Source of the DNA: Novipirellula artificiosorum
GTDB taxonomy: Bacteria; Planctomycetota; Planctomycetia; Pirellulales; Pirellulaceae
Reading direction: 5' to 3'
DNA: 64,000 nucleotides
Assembly: GCF_007860135.1 (NCBI RefSeq)
Contig: NZ_SJPV01000001.1
Location: 1,485,299-1,549,298, forward strand
This document shows, piece by piece, positions 8,570 through 17,558 of this stretch (position 1 is its first letter; each line of letters begins with the position of its first letter). The position numbers and the translations under genes were made by a program. The notes under the pieces were generated by a model, which saw nothing but the letters and a program-made list of their open reading frames with translations, ran no database searches and had not been told where the DNA came from.

Positions 8570-8891
8570 GAAGAGATCGGCCGCCGGCGGTGGTCATGCG
8601 AAACCGAGCGGCAGTCCGGATGCATTTGCCGAAGCTGCGGAATGTTTGAAAACGATCGCTCATCCGGTACGTTTGCGGATGATCCAATTGTTGTTGCAAG
8701 GACGCTACACGGTCGGCGAGTTGGCCGAAGATTGCGAGGTTCCCGATAACGTGGCGTCGGAACACTTGCGATTGATGCAACGCTGCGGCTTCTTCACCAG
8801 TGAGCGAGAGGGACGACGTGTTTATTACCAAGTTGCCGAGCCACACTTGCAACAATTGATGCAGTGCATCGAAGGCCGCTTTCTGAATTAG
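8562..8891 (+). CDS. ArsR/SmtB-family transcriptional regulator
   Basis: A 109-residue winged-helix repressor-like protein. 'CLKTIAHPVRLRMIQLLLQG' and 'YTVGELAEDCEVPDNVASEHLRLMQRCGFF' form the typical ArsR helix-turn-helix, and 'REGRRVYYQV' is the beta-wing. No Cys pair of the metal-sensing CXC type is visible, so it may sense redox state or a small molecule rather than a metal. The start is a TTG with AGGAG 7 nt upstream; the gene begins inside the last codons of the oxidoreductase gene, so the two products probably act in one circuit. The 3' end shares two bases of stop codon with the convergent kinase gene. Confidence 0.9.
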   Translation: MSKKRSAAGGGHAKPSGSPDAFAEAAECLKTIAHPVRLRMIQLLLQGRYTVGELAEDCEVPDNVASEHLRLMQRCGFFTSEREGRRVYYQVAEPHLQQLMQCIEGRFLN

Positions 8892-11350
8892 CGATCTTCC
8901 CCATGCTGTTTCCACCATGCGACTGCCTCTTCGACACCCCACGGGTATTCGCTACGAAGCAGGTCGATCGCTTTGCCGAGCTCCTTCACCGTGCTGTAGC
9001 GATCGTCGGCGTTTTTTGACATGCAGGCGTAAACCAGCCCGCGAATCGATTCGGGGACTTCTTCGCCACGATGAATGCCAATGCCAATCGGCTGTTCGCT
9101 GATGATCAATGCAAACAGAGACTCGGGATCGCATTCGGCAAACGGAGGTCGACCGGCGAGCAAGTAGTAGGCGACGCAGCCGATCGAATAGATGTCCGAA
9201 CGGGGGTCCATGACGGTGGGTGACCGAAATCGTTCGGGAGCCATGTACATCGGTGTTCCCGCCCAAACCACCTCGCTGGTTTGATACGTGCTGTTGTCGG
9301 GGCTCAGCGGCTTGGCCAAGCCATAGTCAAACACCACTGCCCAGTCGCCCACCGAGGCATCGAGCGACAACATGATGTTCTGAGGTTTGATATCACGATG
9401 AACCAAGTCCATGCCGTGGGCTTCAATCAACGCTTCGCAAACTTGCCGTAGCACGTAAAGCACTCGACCGATTGGTTGAGAGCCACTTCTCGCAACAACC
9501 TCTTGCAGCGTAAGACCGTGCAGGTACTCCATCACACAGTAAGCTTCCCCTTCTTCGGATCGTCCATAATCGTAGATCATCACGCTATGCGGGCTGCTCA
9601 GTGAAGCGGCAAGCTTGGCTTCGCGATCGAAACGCAAGCGATCTTCTTTGTTGTGACGATCCCCACGAAGCAATTTAAGTGCCGTATCACGGCCAAGTTG
9701 ACGATGCTTGGCTTTGTAAACCACCCCCATCCCTCCGCTCCCCAACTCCGAAACAATTTCGTAGCGGCTAAGCGGATGAACGGCCGCATGATCTAATAGC
9801 GATCGCCGCGCCAATCGGCTTGCCGCAACGAAAGCCGTCACGGTCAACAGGCTGCCAAGCAACAGAAAGCTCGACCAAACGATACGAGCTGGGGCAAAGG
9901 CTTCTCTCACGCCCTTTTCGACAATGACCGCAAAATGCCATTTCGAGCTCCATCGCCATCCGCCGACGACCGATTCGCCAGCGTAGTTGTTGTAGGGCTT
10001 CAAACGCACGTCGGATTCGCCTTGCGTTGCCGACGCGACCGATTCGGTTAGCGGCAAGGCCCTGCGTTGGATCTTGCTGGCGGTGTCCGCGGAAAGCCGA
10101 ACGCCGGGATCCGTCACTCGTAGACCATCGGCGATTTTGTCGGGAGCCATTTCGAGATTCCCCCGGTGATATAGCGTTGCGGCATGTCCGCTTTCGCTGA
10201 TCATCATTCCTTCAGGGTTGACGGCATAGGCATCCAGTCCATTCCCCAAAGCGGCATCACGAAGCTTTTCGTTGAATTGTTCGTACAGCTGGATGCCCGA
10301 AACCAACATGGCTGCAATCACTTCGTCGTTGTCATCTCGGATGGGGACGATACAGGCCATGGCGGGGCGACCGGTCTTGGGAACGTAGCCCTCGATCGAG
10401 TCGTCGATTCGTTCGGGGCCGAAGAACATCGTTTCGCCTCGCAGAGCACGGGCGACATCACCGGCACCGGTCGGAGCAACCGGCTGGCCAATGTCCTCAC
10501 GGCTTTCGAGCCAGCTTGCAATCGTCGTGAAGGAGTGATTCCAAACGATAAAGCTGACCGATTCGACTCCGGATAGGATTTGCAGTTCATCATGAATGCG
10601 GTCCGACTGCGGCGCCGCCTTGAGCGTTTCGATCGGTGGCCGGGTTTCCGCGAGGTCCACCAGTTCAACGACGCAGTCGCGAATGCGAGTTTGCCGCGCC
10701 CACGATTCGACAAGCTGCGATTTGTTGTCCATGAATTGATCGGCCACCAAATTCACACTATCCGCCACTCCCGTCAACTCATTGCGCAGCGCCATTCGAA
10801 CGCTGTCTTCCACGCTTCGGTAAGTCCACCATCCGACCAATGCGGTCGGCAAGACGGCGGCGACCCATAGCCAACCCGAATTGATCCGCCGGGTACGACG
10901 CGATTTCTTGGCGAACAGCAATTGGCTTGGCGAACTGTGGTCGTGTGACCGGCGGGTGTCGTAATCCCGCGGCGAGGCATGCGTTCGCTCGGCACCACGT
11001 TGTGTGATCTCCGAGGCGGAAGCTTTCTTTTTTTGTTTTGGCGGGGCGGGGTTTTTCCCCTCGGCGTGGACCGGCGACGTCGTCTCTCCACCTCGCTCGG
11101 TTTCCCCCGGTTGGGAGACCGCGGAGGGCATCGCAGGGGGCAAACCGAGGGAGGCTTGCAGCGGAATGGCGTTTTCCCCTTCGGCTTTCGCCGATTCCGC
11201 GTCATGTTCCCCCAACAACGACATGACTTCGGCCACCAGTTCTTGGTCGCCCGCGGCCTGTCTCACCACAAAAGCTCGTTGATCCGCCCCAGAGAGTTCC
11301 TCGGCAGCGAGAAACAAATCGCGGACGAGCGTGTACCGCTTTGCGTCCAT
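8888..11350 (-). CDS. Membrane Ser/Thr protein kinase with extracytoplasmic Cache-like sensor and C-terminal kinase domain
   Basis: 820 residues. Order: a conserved opening segment ('RYTLVRDLFLAAEELSGADQ') seen in ECF-linked planctomycete kinases; a charged linker; helix 1 (about 160-178); an extracytoplasmic region of about 300 residues whose layout ('ACIVPIRDDNDEVIAAMLVSG') resembles a double Cache ligand sensor; helix 2 (about 491-512); then the kinase: 'LGSGGMGVVYKAKH', Lys near 560, 'HRDIKPQN' near 652. The metal-binding motif is 'FDYGLAK' (DYG, not DFG). The common bacterial order places the kinase first and the sensor after. The start ATG overlaps the stop of the upstream sigma factor gene as TGATG, so translation is coupled. 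Kinase secure; Cache inferred. Confidence 0.88.
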   Translation of the reverse strand: MDAKRYTLVRDLFLAAEELSGADQRAFVVRQAAGDQELVAEVMSLLGEHDAESAKAEGENAIPLQASLGLPPAMPSAVSQPGETERGGETTSPVHAEGKNPAPPKQKKKASASEITQRGAERTHASPRDYDTRRSHDHSSPSQLLFAKKSRRTRRINSGWLWVAAVLPTALVGWWTYRSVEDSVRMALRNELTGVADSVNLVADQFMDNKSQLVESWARQTRIRDCVVELVDLAETRPPIETLKAAPQSDRIHDELQILSGVESVSFIVWNHSFTTIASWLESREDIGQPVAPTGAGDVARALRGETMFFGPERIDDSIEGYVPKTGRPAMACIVPIRDDNDEVIAAMLVSGIQLYEQFNEKLRDAALGNGLDAYAVNPEGMMISESGHAATLYHRGNLEMAPDKIADGLRVTDPGVRLSADTASKIQRRALPLTESVASATQGESDVRLKPYNNYAGESVVGGWRWSSKWHFAVIVEKGVREAFAPARIVWSSFLLLGSLLTVTAFVAASRLARRSLLDHAAVHPLSRYEIVSELGSGGMGVVYKAKHRQLGRDTALKLLRGDRHNKEDRLRFDREAKLAASLSSPHSVMIYDYGRSEEGEAYCVMEYLHGLTLQEVVARSGSQPIGRVLYVLRQVCEALIEAHGMDLVHRDIKPQNIMLSLDASVGDWAVVFDYGLAKPLSPDNSTYQTSEVVWAGTPMYMAPERFRSPTVMDPRSDIYSIGCVAYYLLAGRPPFAECDPESLFALIISEQPIGIGIHRGEEVPESIRGLVYACMSKNADDRYSTVKELGKAIDLLRSEYPWGVEEAVAWWKQHGEDR

Positions 11351-11964
11351 CAATCCGACTCAGTAGGCATGTTTCCCCGCTGCGTGTCGTCCGACTCATC
11401 GATCATCGACTCATCTTGCCGGAGTTCGCGACGCATCCAGGCGCGAGCCATCGCCCAGTCCTTTTCTACCGTTCGCAGGCCCAAGTTCATCTCTGCGGAA
11501 ATCTCACGCATCGTCATGCCACCAAAAAAACGAAGCTCAACGATCCGAGCTTGGCGAGAATCCAGATTCGCGAGGGTGTTGAGCAAGTCATCCAACGCGA
11601 CGACGTCTTCATCGGAGCTCAGTTGGAAGGTGACATCATCGGTCAACATTCGGCGGTCCCAACCACCGCCCCGTTTTTGGGAACGCACCTTGCGAGCGTG
11701 ATCCACCAAGATACGCCGCATCACGGTTGCACCAATGGCGAAGAAATGCGTCTTCCCCTGCCAATTGATCCGAGATTGGTCAATCATCCGCATGTAAGCT
11801 TGATGGACCAACGAAGAGGAACTGAGCCGCTCGCGCATCGGTTCGTGCTGCAAGAATCGACCAGCCAATCGACGCAAGTCATCATACATCAACGTGAACA
11901 ATCGGTCGGTATCGGCCGGTTGCCCCTTGACGCTCTGTTCCACTAAATCGTTGACACTGCTCAT
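11350..11964 (-). CDS. ECF-family RNA polymerase sigma factor
   Basis: 204 residues. Region 2 is recognisable in 'LFTLMYDDLRRLAGRFL' and 'SSLVHQAYMRMIDQ', and region 4 in 'RIVELRFFGGMTMREISAEM' with 'RTVEKDWAMARAWMRREL'. This is the planctomycete/acidobacterial ECF class usually encoded next to a protein kinase rather than an anti-sigma factor, and the kinase gene follows here with overlapping stop and start codons. The likely model is phosphorylation-dependent control of the sigma factor by the membrane kinase. I chose the ATG at 11964 because upstream sequence in the same frame has no family resemblance. Targets are unknown. Confidence 0.92.
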   Translation of the reverse strand: MSSVNDLVEQSVKGQPADTDRLFTLMYDDLRRLAGRFLQHEPMRERLSSSSLVHQAYMRMIDQSRINWQGKTHFFAIGATVMRRILVDHARKVRSQKRGGGWDRRMLTDDVTFQLSSDEDVVALDDLLNTLANLDSRQARIVELRFFGGMTMREISAEMNLGLRTVEKDWAMARAWMRRELRQDESMIDESDDTQRGNMPTESD

Positions 11965-12138
11965 TTTTCGCCGCTTCCAGGGTATCGGCAATTCAGTATA
12001 GCTCGACAGTAAATATAGGTTGGCTAATAAATCGCAATCCGGGCCCCGTTTTCCATCTTTCCATGCGTTCTTCGTCGAAAGAGAATAACGCGCTGGCCGT
12101 TGGGTGCGATCGGAAATTGTCGCCGTCATCGAAAGTTA

Positions 12139-12894
12139 TCATGGTTTTCTGCCGACAAGGACTTCTCGTTTTCCTCCCACGGGTCCGGGGGCCTTCTGAA
12201 CATCGAAACCAACCTCGCTGAGTCGGTCACGAATCTCACGTTTGACGCAATAGGTAACAAGTGTTCCTCCCGGTCGAACCATTGAATGCATTTTTTTCAG
12301 CATGGGACCACTCCACAAACCGGGGTTGTCCTGGGGAGCAAACGGATCGAAATAGATGGCATCAAACGGCTCCGAATCGCTGTTCCAATCCGACGCGTCG
12401 GCAAGGTGTATCTGAATCCGTTGCTGTGCACCGGCATCCCAGCCGTAAATCGCCGGGCCGAATGGCAGTTCGCGGCCATGCTTCACTTCCAATCGCTCCC
12501 GCCAACTCATGTATCGATGCACCAGATCAGGGTCGCTCACCCAAGAATCGCATTGAAGTTGGTTCATGATCTGCGCAGGCAGCCACGCCTGTTCGATCGC
12601 GACGTAACGCAGGGGGGTCCCGTTGGCGATCGCCGCGTCCACCGTCATCAGCATGGCCATCGACGTGCCCAAGCCGATCTCTAACACGGATGTGTCCAGG
12701 CGTGCACTTATTCTTTCTTCCACGCCACTGTTGTGGAAATAAACATGCCGCGTCTCCGTCAGAGCGCCAGAACAGCTGTGGAACGTGTAACCTCCCTCGT
12801 TTGTTCGAAGCGTGCGGCTACCATCGTCGGTGATTTGGATCGTCAACTTTGGGTCCACGGTCGTCAAGGTTTCTCGTTCGTGGCGATCTGGCAT
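12139..12894 (-). CDS. MnmD-like tRNA U34 methyltransferase
   Basis: About 251 residues. A class I SAM-dependent fold is indicated by 'SVLEIGLGTSMAMLMTV', and the family-specific block 'FDAIYFDPFAPQDNPGLW' matches the N-terminal domain of MnmC (stand-alone MnmD), which methylates the aminomethyl group on wobble uridine 34. The oxidoreductase half of MnmC is absent. The ATG at 12894 has GAGAAG upstream; an in-frame ATG at 12918 is an alternative that would overlap the divergent gene's earliest possible start. A role in tRNA modification is inferred from family. Confidence 0.8.
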   Translation of the reverse strand: MPDRHERETLTTVDPKLTIQITDDGSRTLRTNEGGYTFHSCSGALTETRHVYFHNSGVEERISARLDTSVLEIGLGTSMAMLMTVDAAIANGTPLRYVAIEQAWLPAQIMNQLQCDSWVSDPDLVHRYMSWRERLEVKHGRELPFGPAIYGWDAGAQQRIQIHLADASDWNSDSEPFDAIYFDPFAPQDNPGLWSGPMLKKMHSMVRPGGTLVTYCVKREIRDRLSEVGFDVQKAPGPVGGKREVLVGRKP

Positions 12895-12992
12895 GATACT
12901 CGACTTCTCGATGGCCATTGACAGAGGATGTGGTAAAATGTCGCAGCCTAATCGTGGTAACCGCCCCTTTATTTGACGGACTTCTCCCGCGC

Positions 12993-13829
12993 ATGATGAA
13001 CCAAGACACGGACTTTGACATTATCCCGACGCGTGAAGCGATCGCAACGGTGGAGCGTGACATCCAATTTTTCCCTGCGAAAAACGGTGCCCCCGCTTCG
13101 CTGAGGCAGGACCAAATCACCGAATGGAATGAAACGGGGTATTTGTGCCCATTAGATGTTTATGATTCGGGTGAGATTCGCGACATCCGACAATACTTTG
13201 ACGAGTTGCTCGCGAGCGAGATTGCAGCGGGTGGCAACAGCTATTCCATCAGCAGCGCCCATCTGAAACATGCCCGGGTATGGGACATGTTGACGAACCC
13301 ACGGATTGTTGGCTACGTGGCGGATTTGCTTGGCGAGGATGTCGTGGGTTGGGGATCCCATTTCTTTTGCAAAATGCCACACGATGGCAAGCGAGTCGAT
13401 TGGCATCAAGATTGTAGTTTTTGGCCCCTCACGCCTACCAAAGCGGTGACCGTTTGGTTGGCGATCGACGACGCCGATGCAGAAAACGGTTGTATGGAAG
13501 TCTATACGGGATCACACACGCAGGGGCTTCTCGATTTTGAGAGCAGCGACGCGGAATCGAACAATGTGCTGGACCAGGTGGTCAAGAATCCTGAGCAGTA
13601 CGGAAAATGGACCCGGACGCCGCTGCGAGGCGGACAGATCTCAATCCATAGCGATTTGCTTGTTCACGGCTCGATGCCCAACCATAGTGACCGCCGGCGC
13701 TGCGGTTTGACGCTGCGATATTGTCCTGCCGACGTGCACGCTTACTTGGGCTGGAACCGGAAAGGCGTGGTCGTTCATGGCATGGCGGATCGTCAAGCTT
13801 GGCCCGGCGTTTCCCGTCCAAATGCCTAG
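12993..13829 (+). CDS. Phytanoyl-CoA dioxygenase (PhyH) family protein
   Basis: About 278 residues, a predicted Fe(II)/2-oxoglutarate dioxygenase. The iron-binding facial triad is visible: 'WHQDCSFWPL' supplies His-X-Asp and 'HGSMPNHSDRRRCGLTLRY' supplies the distal His and the Arg that would bind 2-oxoglutarate. 'VTVWLAIDDADAENGCMEV' is a typical family block. The substrate is unknown; bacterial homologues hydroxylate diverse small molecules. The ATG at 12993 is my choice; an in-frame TTG at 12918 would add 25 residues of unconvincing sequence. It lies divergent from the tRNA methyltransferase gene with about 100 bp between. Confidence 0.87.
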   Translation: MMNQDTDFDIIPTREAIATVERDIQFFPAKNGAPASLRQDQITEWNETGYLCPLDVYDSGEIRDIRQYFDELLASEIAAGGNSYSISSAHLKHARVWDMLTNPRIVGYVADLLGEDVVGWGSHFFCKMPHDGKRVDWHQDCSFWPLTPTKAVTVWLAIDDADAENGCMEVYTGSHTQGLLDFESSDAESNNVLDQVVKNPEQYGKWTRTPLRGGQISIHSDLLVHGSMPNHSDRRRCGLTLRYCPADVHAYLGWNRKGVVVHGMADRQAWPGVSRPNA

Positions 13830-13908
13830 AACGACTGGACTTTGATTGACTTTCATCGACAATGGTTACATCATTCATCGACTCGAACATCTCCACCCGA
13901 CGCCATTC

Positions 13909-14781
13909 ATGACTTTAGCCTCACACTACTCCTCCTCGCGCTGTGCGATCTCGTTTGAGTTGTTCCCTCCCAAGACGCCCGCCGGAATGCAGGCCTTGGT
14001 GAAGAATGTGAAGCGGTTGACCGAGTTCGGACCGAGCTATTTTACTTGCACCTACGGCGCCGGTGGCTCGACTCGGGGGACCACCCTGGATGTGGTCGAG
14101 CAGGTCAAACGGGTCACGGGGTTGCCGGTCGCATCGCATTTGACCTGTGTTGGATCGACCGTCGATCAGCTTGCGGATTATTTGGTGGAAGCATCGCAAC
14201 GCGGCGCCGAATACATCGTTGCGTTGCGTGGTGACCCGCCCAAGGGGAGTGACCGTTTTGAGGCGGTTGAGGGAGGCCTTCGGTATGCGAACGAGTTGGT
14301 CGAACTGATTCGTCAACGCTTTGCGGGTCTGGGAATCGCGGTTGCGGGGTACCCCGAAGTCCACCAGGAAGCACCCGATGCGAAGACGGATCTGGACAAC
14401 TTGAAGCGAAAGGTCGACGCAGGAGCGGACATCGTGGTGAGTCAGTTGTTTTACAACAACGACGATTTTTATCGTTTCCGCGATGCATGTGTTGCGGCGG
14501 GAATCTCCATTCCGATCGTACCGGGGATCTTACCGGTGACCAATTATAAGCAAGCTGAGCGGATCGCCGCGATGTGCAAGGCTGCGATTCCTGCTTCGCT
14601 CGCCAACGCCATGAGTGAGAACGATGACGAGGATTATCAATTCAACGTGGGTGTCGAGCACGCTCGGGCGCAAACGGTTGACTTGATTGAAAACAACGCG
14701 GCCGGCATTCACTACTATGTGTTAAACAAAAGCGAAGCCGCCGCAAAAATGCTCGACGGGCTGGAATTGGCTACCGGCTGA
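13909..14781 (+). CDS. metF: 5,10-methylenetetrahydrofolate reductase
   Basis: 290 residues, close to the usual MetF length. It reduces methylene-THF to methyl-THF with FAD, feeding methionine synthesis. Family blocks: 'ISFELFPPKTPAGMQ' at the N-terminus, 'FTCTYGAGGSTRGTT' (catalytic/FAD region), 'ASHLTCVG', 'IVALRGDPPKG', 'AGYPEVHQEA', 'KRKVDAGADIVVSQLFYNN' and 'IPIVPGILPV'. I chose the ATG at 13909, immediately before the conserved start; the upstream ATG at 13846 adds sequence without family support. The stop lies 7 bp from the stop of the convergent gene. Confidence 0.95.
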   Translation: MTLASHYSSSRCAISFELFPPKTPAGMQALVKNVKRLTEFGPSYFTCTYGAGGSTRGTTLDVVEQVKRVTGLPVASHLTCVGSTVDQLADYLVEASQRGAEYIVALRGDPPKGSDRFEAVEGGLRYANELVELIRQRFAGLGIAVAGYPEVHQEAPDAKTDLDNLKRKVDAGADIVVSQLFYNNDDFYRFRDACVAAGISIPIVPGILPVTNYKQAERIAAMCKAAIPASLANAMSENDDEDYQFNVGVEHARAQTVDLIENNAAGIHYYVLNKSEAAAKMLDGLELATG

Positions 14782-14788
14782 ACTCTAG

Positions 14789-16663
14789 CTATTGCGCCCG
14801 GAGGTTGAACGCACCAAAGTGGATTCCAGTCGGTTCGTTGTAACCGAAGACGCCGCCAGGAGCAAAGTACTTTTCAAACGCTTCGTATTCAGGCAGTTCG
14901 TTGCGCTCGAGCAGTTCCGAAAAATTGCGAGCGACAACGTTCTTCTCACCCGCTTTTCGCAAAAAGCCACGGGAATCCTCCGACTTGGCCAATTCGTACA
15001 ACAGCCGCAGGTAGTCGGCTCCCCGGACAAACGAGACCATAAACGGTTTTTCGCCGTCCAGTTTTCCACCCAATTCGCTGACGATCAAATCAAAGTCTGA
15101 GTCTTCGACCAAGCGGGGGATCCCGCCTTGTTTGGCTCGAATGATTCGTTCGCGAAAGGTATCGCTGTCGCCCAAAACGATCCAGTTGCCAACAATGGTC
15201 ATGCCGGGTTCGGGTTGGCGAAAGCTCTGGGGGAGATTCCGTCTTGGTTGCGGCGGCGAATAGACGATGCTTCCAGCGACCGTCTCGACCTTGACCGCAT
15301 TGGGTTTGAATTCTCGAAAACGGGCAATCGCACTTTTCGCCTTCTCTGGATCCTTTAACTCAAAGGCGTAGGCCACCACTTGGCTGTTCAGTTTGACCGG
15401 CGGCTGCAACCAGGTCGCGCTCGCATAGCGGCCGGTCAAATTGTCAATAATGTCTTCTTGGAAATTCATCCGGGTTGCTTTTTCAAACGGCTCCTCAACG
15501 AGTCGTTTGAGCGGATCTTCTCCTTGGAACAATGCAAGAATCTGATCAAGGTTCTCATAGGCTTTGGCAAAATTCCAATGGACGGTCGAATAGGCGGTGA
15601 CATCCGAGGGAACCCAATCCGGAGCCGTGATGTCGCCGGTTTCTGGGCGAAGCACACCGAAGATTCCGTCTCGTGGGGTGTCAATCAAGACATGCAGGTG
15701 ATTGATGTCCTCGAACGTTTCGCCTCCACGAAAGGAGCTGCCGCCAATACCACGAATCTTCTTCAGCCCCAGATCCTCCAAGATTGGCCATACCAGGGCG
15801 GCCGCACCACCCCGCTTGACCAATCGTTCGACCAACCGATACGGATCGGCATAAAACGTCACCTGAGGCCGCGTCGCCTCGGCGCCAATGCAGCGTGACA
15901 TGACGTTGCCAAAGTTCGAATTGTCGGACAGCGACGCTTCCTCACTGCGGTCCAACCAATGATCGAGCGCCTTGGCAGCCGTATCGTGTCCAATTCCGAA
16001 GACGACCGTCCCGTCCTTTTTGAAGTACTCAACTTCCGGACGTCCTGGGCGCGGCGGCAGCAACCGAACCAGTTCCACTTTGTCGATCGTGCTGGTTCGC
16101 CGCACATAGCCGCCACCGGTCATGCGAGCTTCCAAGCGATCGATGATCGCCATCAAGTCACCGACGTTCTCTTTGGCATCGACCATGAACAACCCCGCTA
16201 ACCCGTATTGCTCCCGTCGTTTTCGAGCGATACGACGACGAATCGCGGCGTCCGACTCGTCGGCCTCGTCTTCCTGCGATTGGGCAGCATCCGTGTCACT
16301 GTCCGGGGGGTTACCCGGCATCATTGCCGCCGCGACCTGACCTCGAGGAATCGCCAGCAACTCATCAAGTGTCACCCCGACCTCATCGCTGATCTGGGTA
16401 AACAACTCTGCTGCCGTGGTGTAGATATCACCCGCGAACGGCCTGAGCTTCGGATCATTGAGCATGCGGCCGACCGACGATTCTCTCATCGCGACTCGGC
16501 TTTCATCGGCATTGTCGATCCGCAGGTAAAGCAGGGTGTCCTCGGGAAGCAAGTGAGGTGAGCCTGGGATCACCACCTCGTCGGCTGCCGTCGCATCCGA
16601 GGGGAAAGCCAGCGTCAGGACCGAAACAGAGATGGCTATCAAAGGAGCAAGGAATCGCAACAT
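14789..16663 (-). CDS. Large exported protein of unknown function, DUF3352-like
   Basis: 624 residues with a Sec signal peptide ('MLRFLAPLIAISVSVLTLAF', cleavage near 'ATAAD'). The mature part begins 'LLPEDTLLYLRIDNADESRVAM', a pattern shared with DUF3352-type exported proteins of planctomycetes and cyanobacteria, and ends in a region with a repeated 'W..LGDSDTF' style. A charged Asp/Glu/Ser insert is present near residues 150-190. No catalytic motif is visible. The start at 16663 places the signal peptide at the N-terminus; the reading frame is open further upstream but without signal features. It probably acts in the periplasm; function unknown. Confidence 0.75.
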   Translation of the reverse strand: MLRFLAPLIAISVSVLTLAFPSDATAADEVVIPGSPHLLPEDTLLYLRIDNADESRVAMRESSVGRMLNDPKLRPFAGDIYTTAAELFTQISDEVGVTLDELLAIPRGQVAAAMMPGNPPDSDTDAAQSQEDEADESDAAIRRRIARKRREQYGLAGLFMVDAKENVGDLMAIIDRLEARMTGGGYVRRTSTIDKVELVRLLPPRPGRPEVEYFKKDGTVVFGIGHDTAAKALDHWLDRSEEASLSDNSNFGNVMSRCIGAEATRPQVTFYADPYRLVERLVKRGGAAALVWPILEDLGLKKIRGIGGSSFRGGETFEDINHLHVLIDTPRDGIFGVLRPETGDITAPDWVPSDVTAYSTVHWNFAKAYENLDQILALFQGEDPLKRLVEEPFEKATRMNFQEDIIDNLTGRYASATWLQPPVKLNSQVVAYAFELKDPEKAKSAIARFREFKPNAVKVETVAGSIVYSPPQPRRNLPQSFRQPEPGMTIVGNWIVLGDSDTFRERIIRAKQGGIPRLVEDSDFDLIVSELGGKLDGEKPFMVSFVRGADYLRLLYELAKSEDSRGFLRKAGEKNVVARNFSELLERNELPEYEAFEKYFAPGGVFGYNEPTGIHFGAFNLRAQ

Positions 16664-16944
16664 GGGACGATTTTTCGAGGGTGGGAGGGATTCGCGTGAG
16701 AAAGGTTCCGTCAATGTTGTATTCGAGATGGCAGGCAAAGTCTTGCCGTTGGCAAAGAAATTTATTGTTTTTCGAAGCGACAAATCCCTCTTCAACCCCC
16801 GGCCGGATCGCGACGATTTTGACGGCAACGCTCCCAAGTTGTTGGCTTCGAGGGCGGATTTTCAGAACCTTTTCATCGATTCGCGGTTAAAATAGGCAGG
16901 TTCCTGAAGTTACTTTGTTCTTGCCGTCTTGAAGAGTTACGTCG

Positions 16945-17553
16945 ATGCACGCACGTCTCCTTGCATTCGCTAGTTTCGTCGCCCTGATGGCGATGCCCTC
17001 GTGGGCCCAGTTCGACTCCCAGCCGGCAACATCCAGTTCAGGAACGGGAACCGGCACGACCGCGACGCCGATCGCCGGCGGTCTGGACGCTGCGTCCGCT
17101 TTTTCAAACGTCGAACGAACCGGAGCGATTGGTGAATCGGGGGACTCGGGCAAGGGGTTTAGCGTTGTCGGCACCTCGACCAGTTCCAGCCGCAGCTCTC
17201 TCGGTGGTGGGATGGCTGGTGGAATGGGCGGCCTTGGTGGGTTCTCAAGTCTGTTCGGTATTGGCAACGCGACCGGTGGCGGCGCATCGAAGCCGGTGAT
17301 CCGAACGCGACTGCGTAGCGCCGTCCAATTCCAACCGAGTTCGCCCGCGCTGGTTCAGCAGATTGCAAATCTCAGAATGCAGACCCTTCCGAGTACGAGT
17401 CGAATGCCCGGAGTCAACGTTCGAGTGGATGGGCAAACCGCGATCCTTGGCGGGACCGTTCGCAGCGAGAGAGATCGTCGGATGAGTGAACTTCTGCTGC
17501 GACTCGAACCCGGTGTTCGCAACGTCGAAAATCGAATTCAAATCTCGCCCTGA
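16945..17553 (+). CDS. Exported BON-domain protein
   Basis: 202 residues: a signal peptide ('LLAFASFVALMAMPSWAQ'), a Gly/Ser/Thr-rich low-complexity middle, and a C-terminal BON domain ('MPGVNVRVDGQTAILGGTVR' to 'LRLEPGVRNVENRIQI'). BON domains are thought to bind membranes or phospholipids in the periplasm, as in OsmY-like proteins. The role here is unknown. It sits alone on the plus strand between minus-strand genes, with only 5 bp between its stop and that of the clpB gene. Confidence 0.8.
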   Translation: MHARLLAFASFVALMAMPSWAQFDSQPATSSSGTGTGTTATPIAGGLDAASAFSNVERTGAIGESGDSGKGFSVVGTSTSSSRSSLGGGMAGGMGGLGGFSSLFGIGNATGGGASKPVIRTRLRSAVQFQPSSPALVQQIANLRMQTLPSTSRMPGVNVRVDGQTAILGGTVRSERDRRMSELLLRLEPGVRNVENRIQISP

Positions 17554-17558
17554 GCTGG

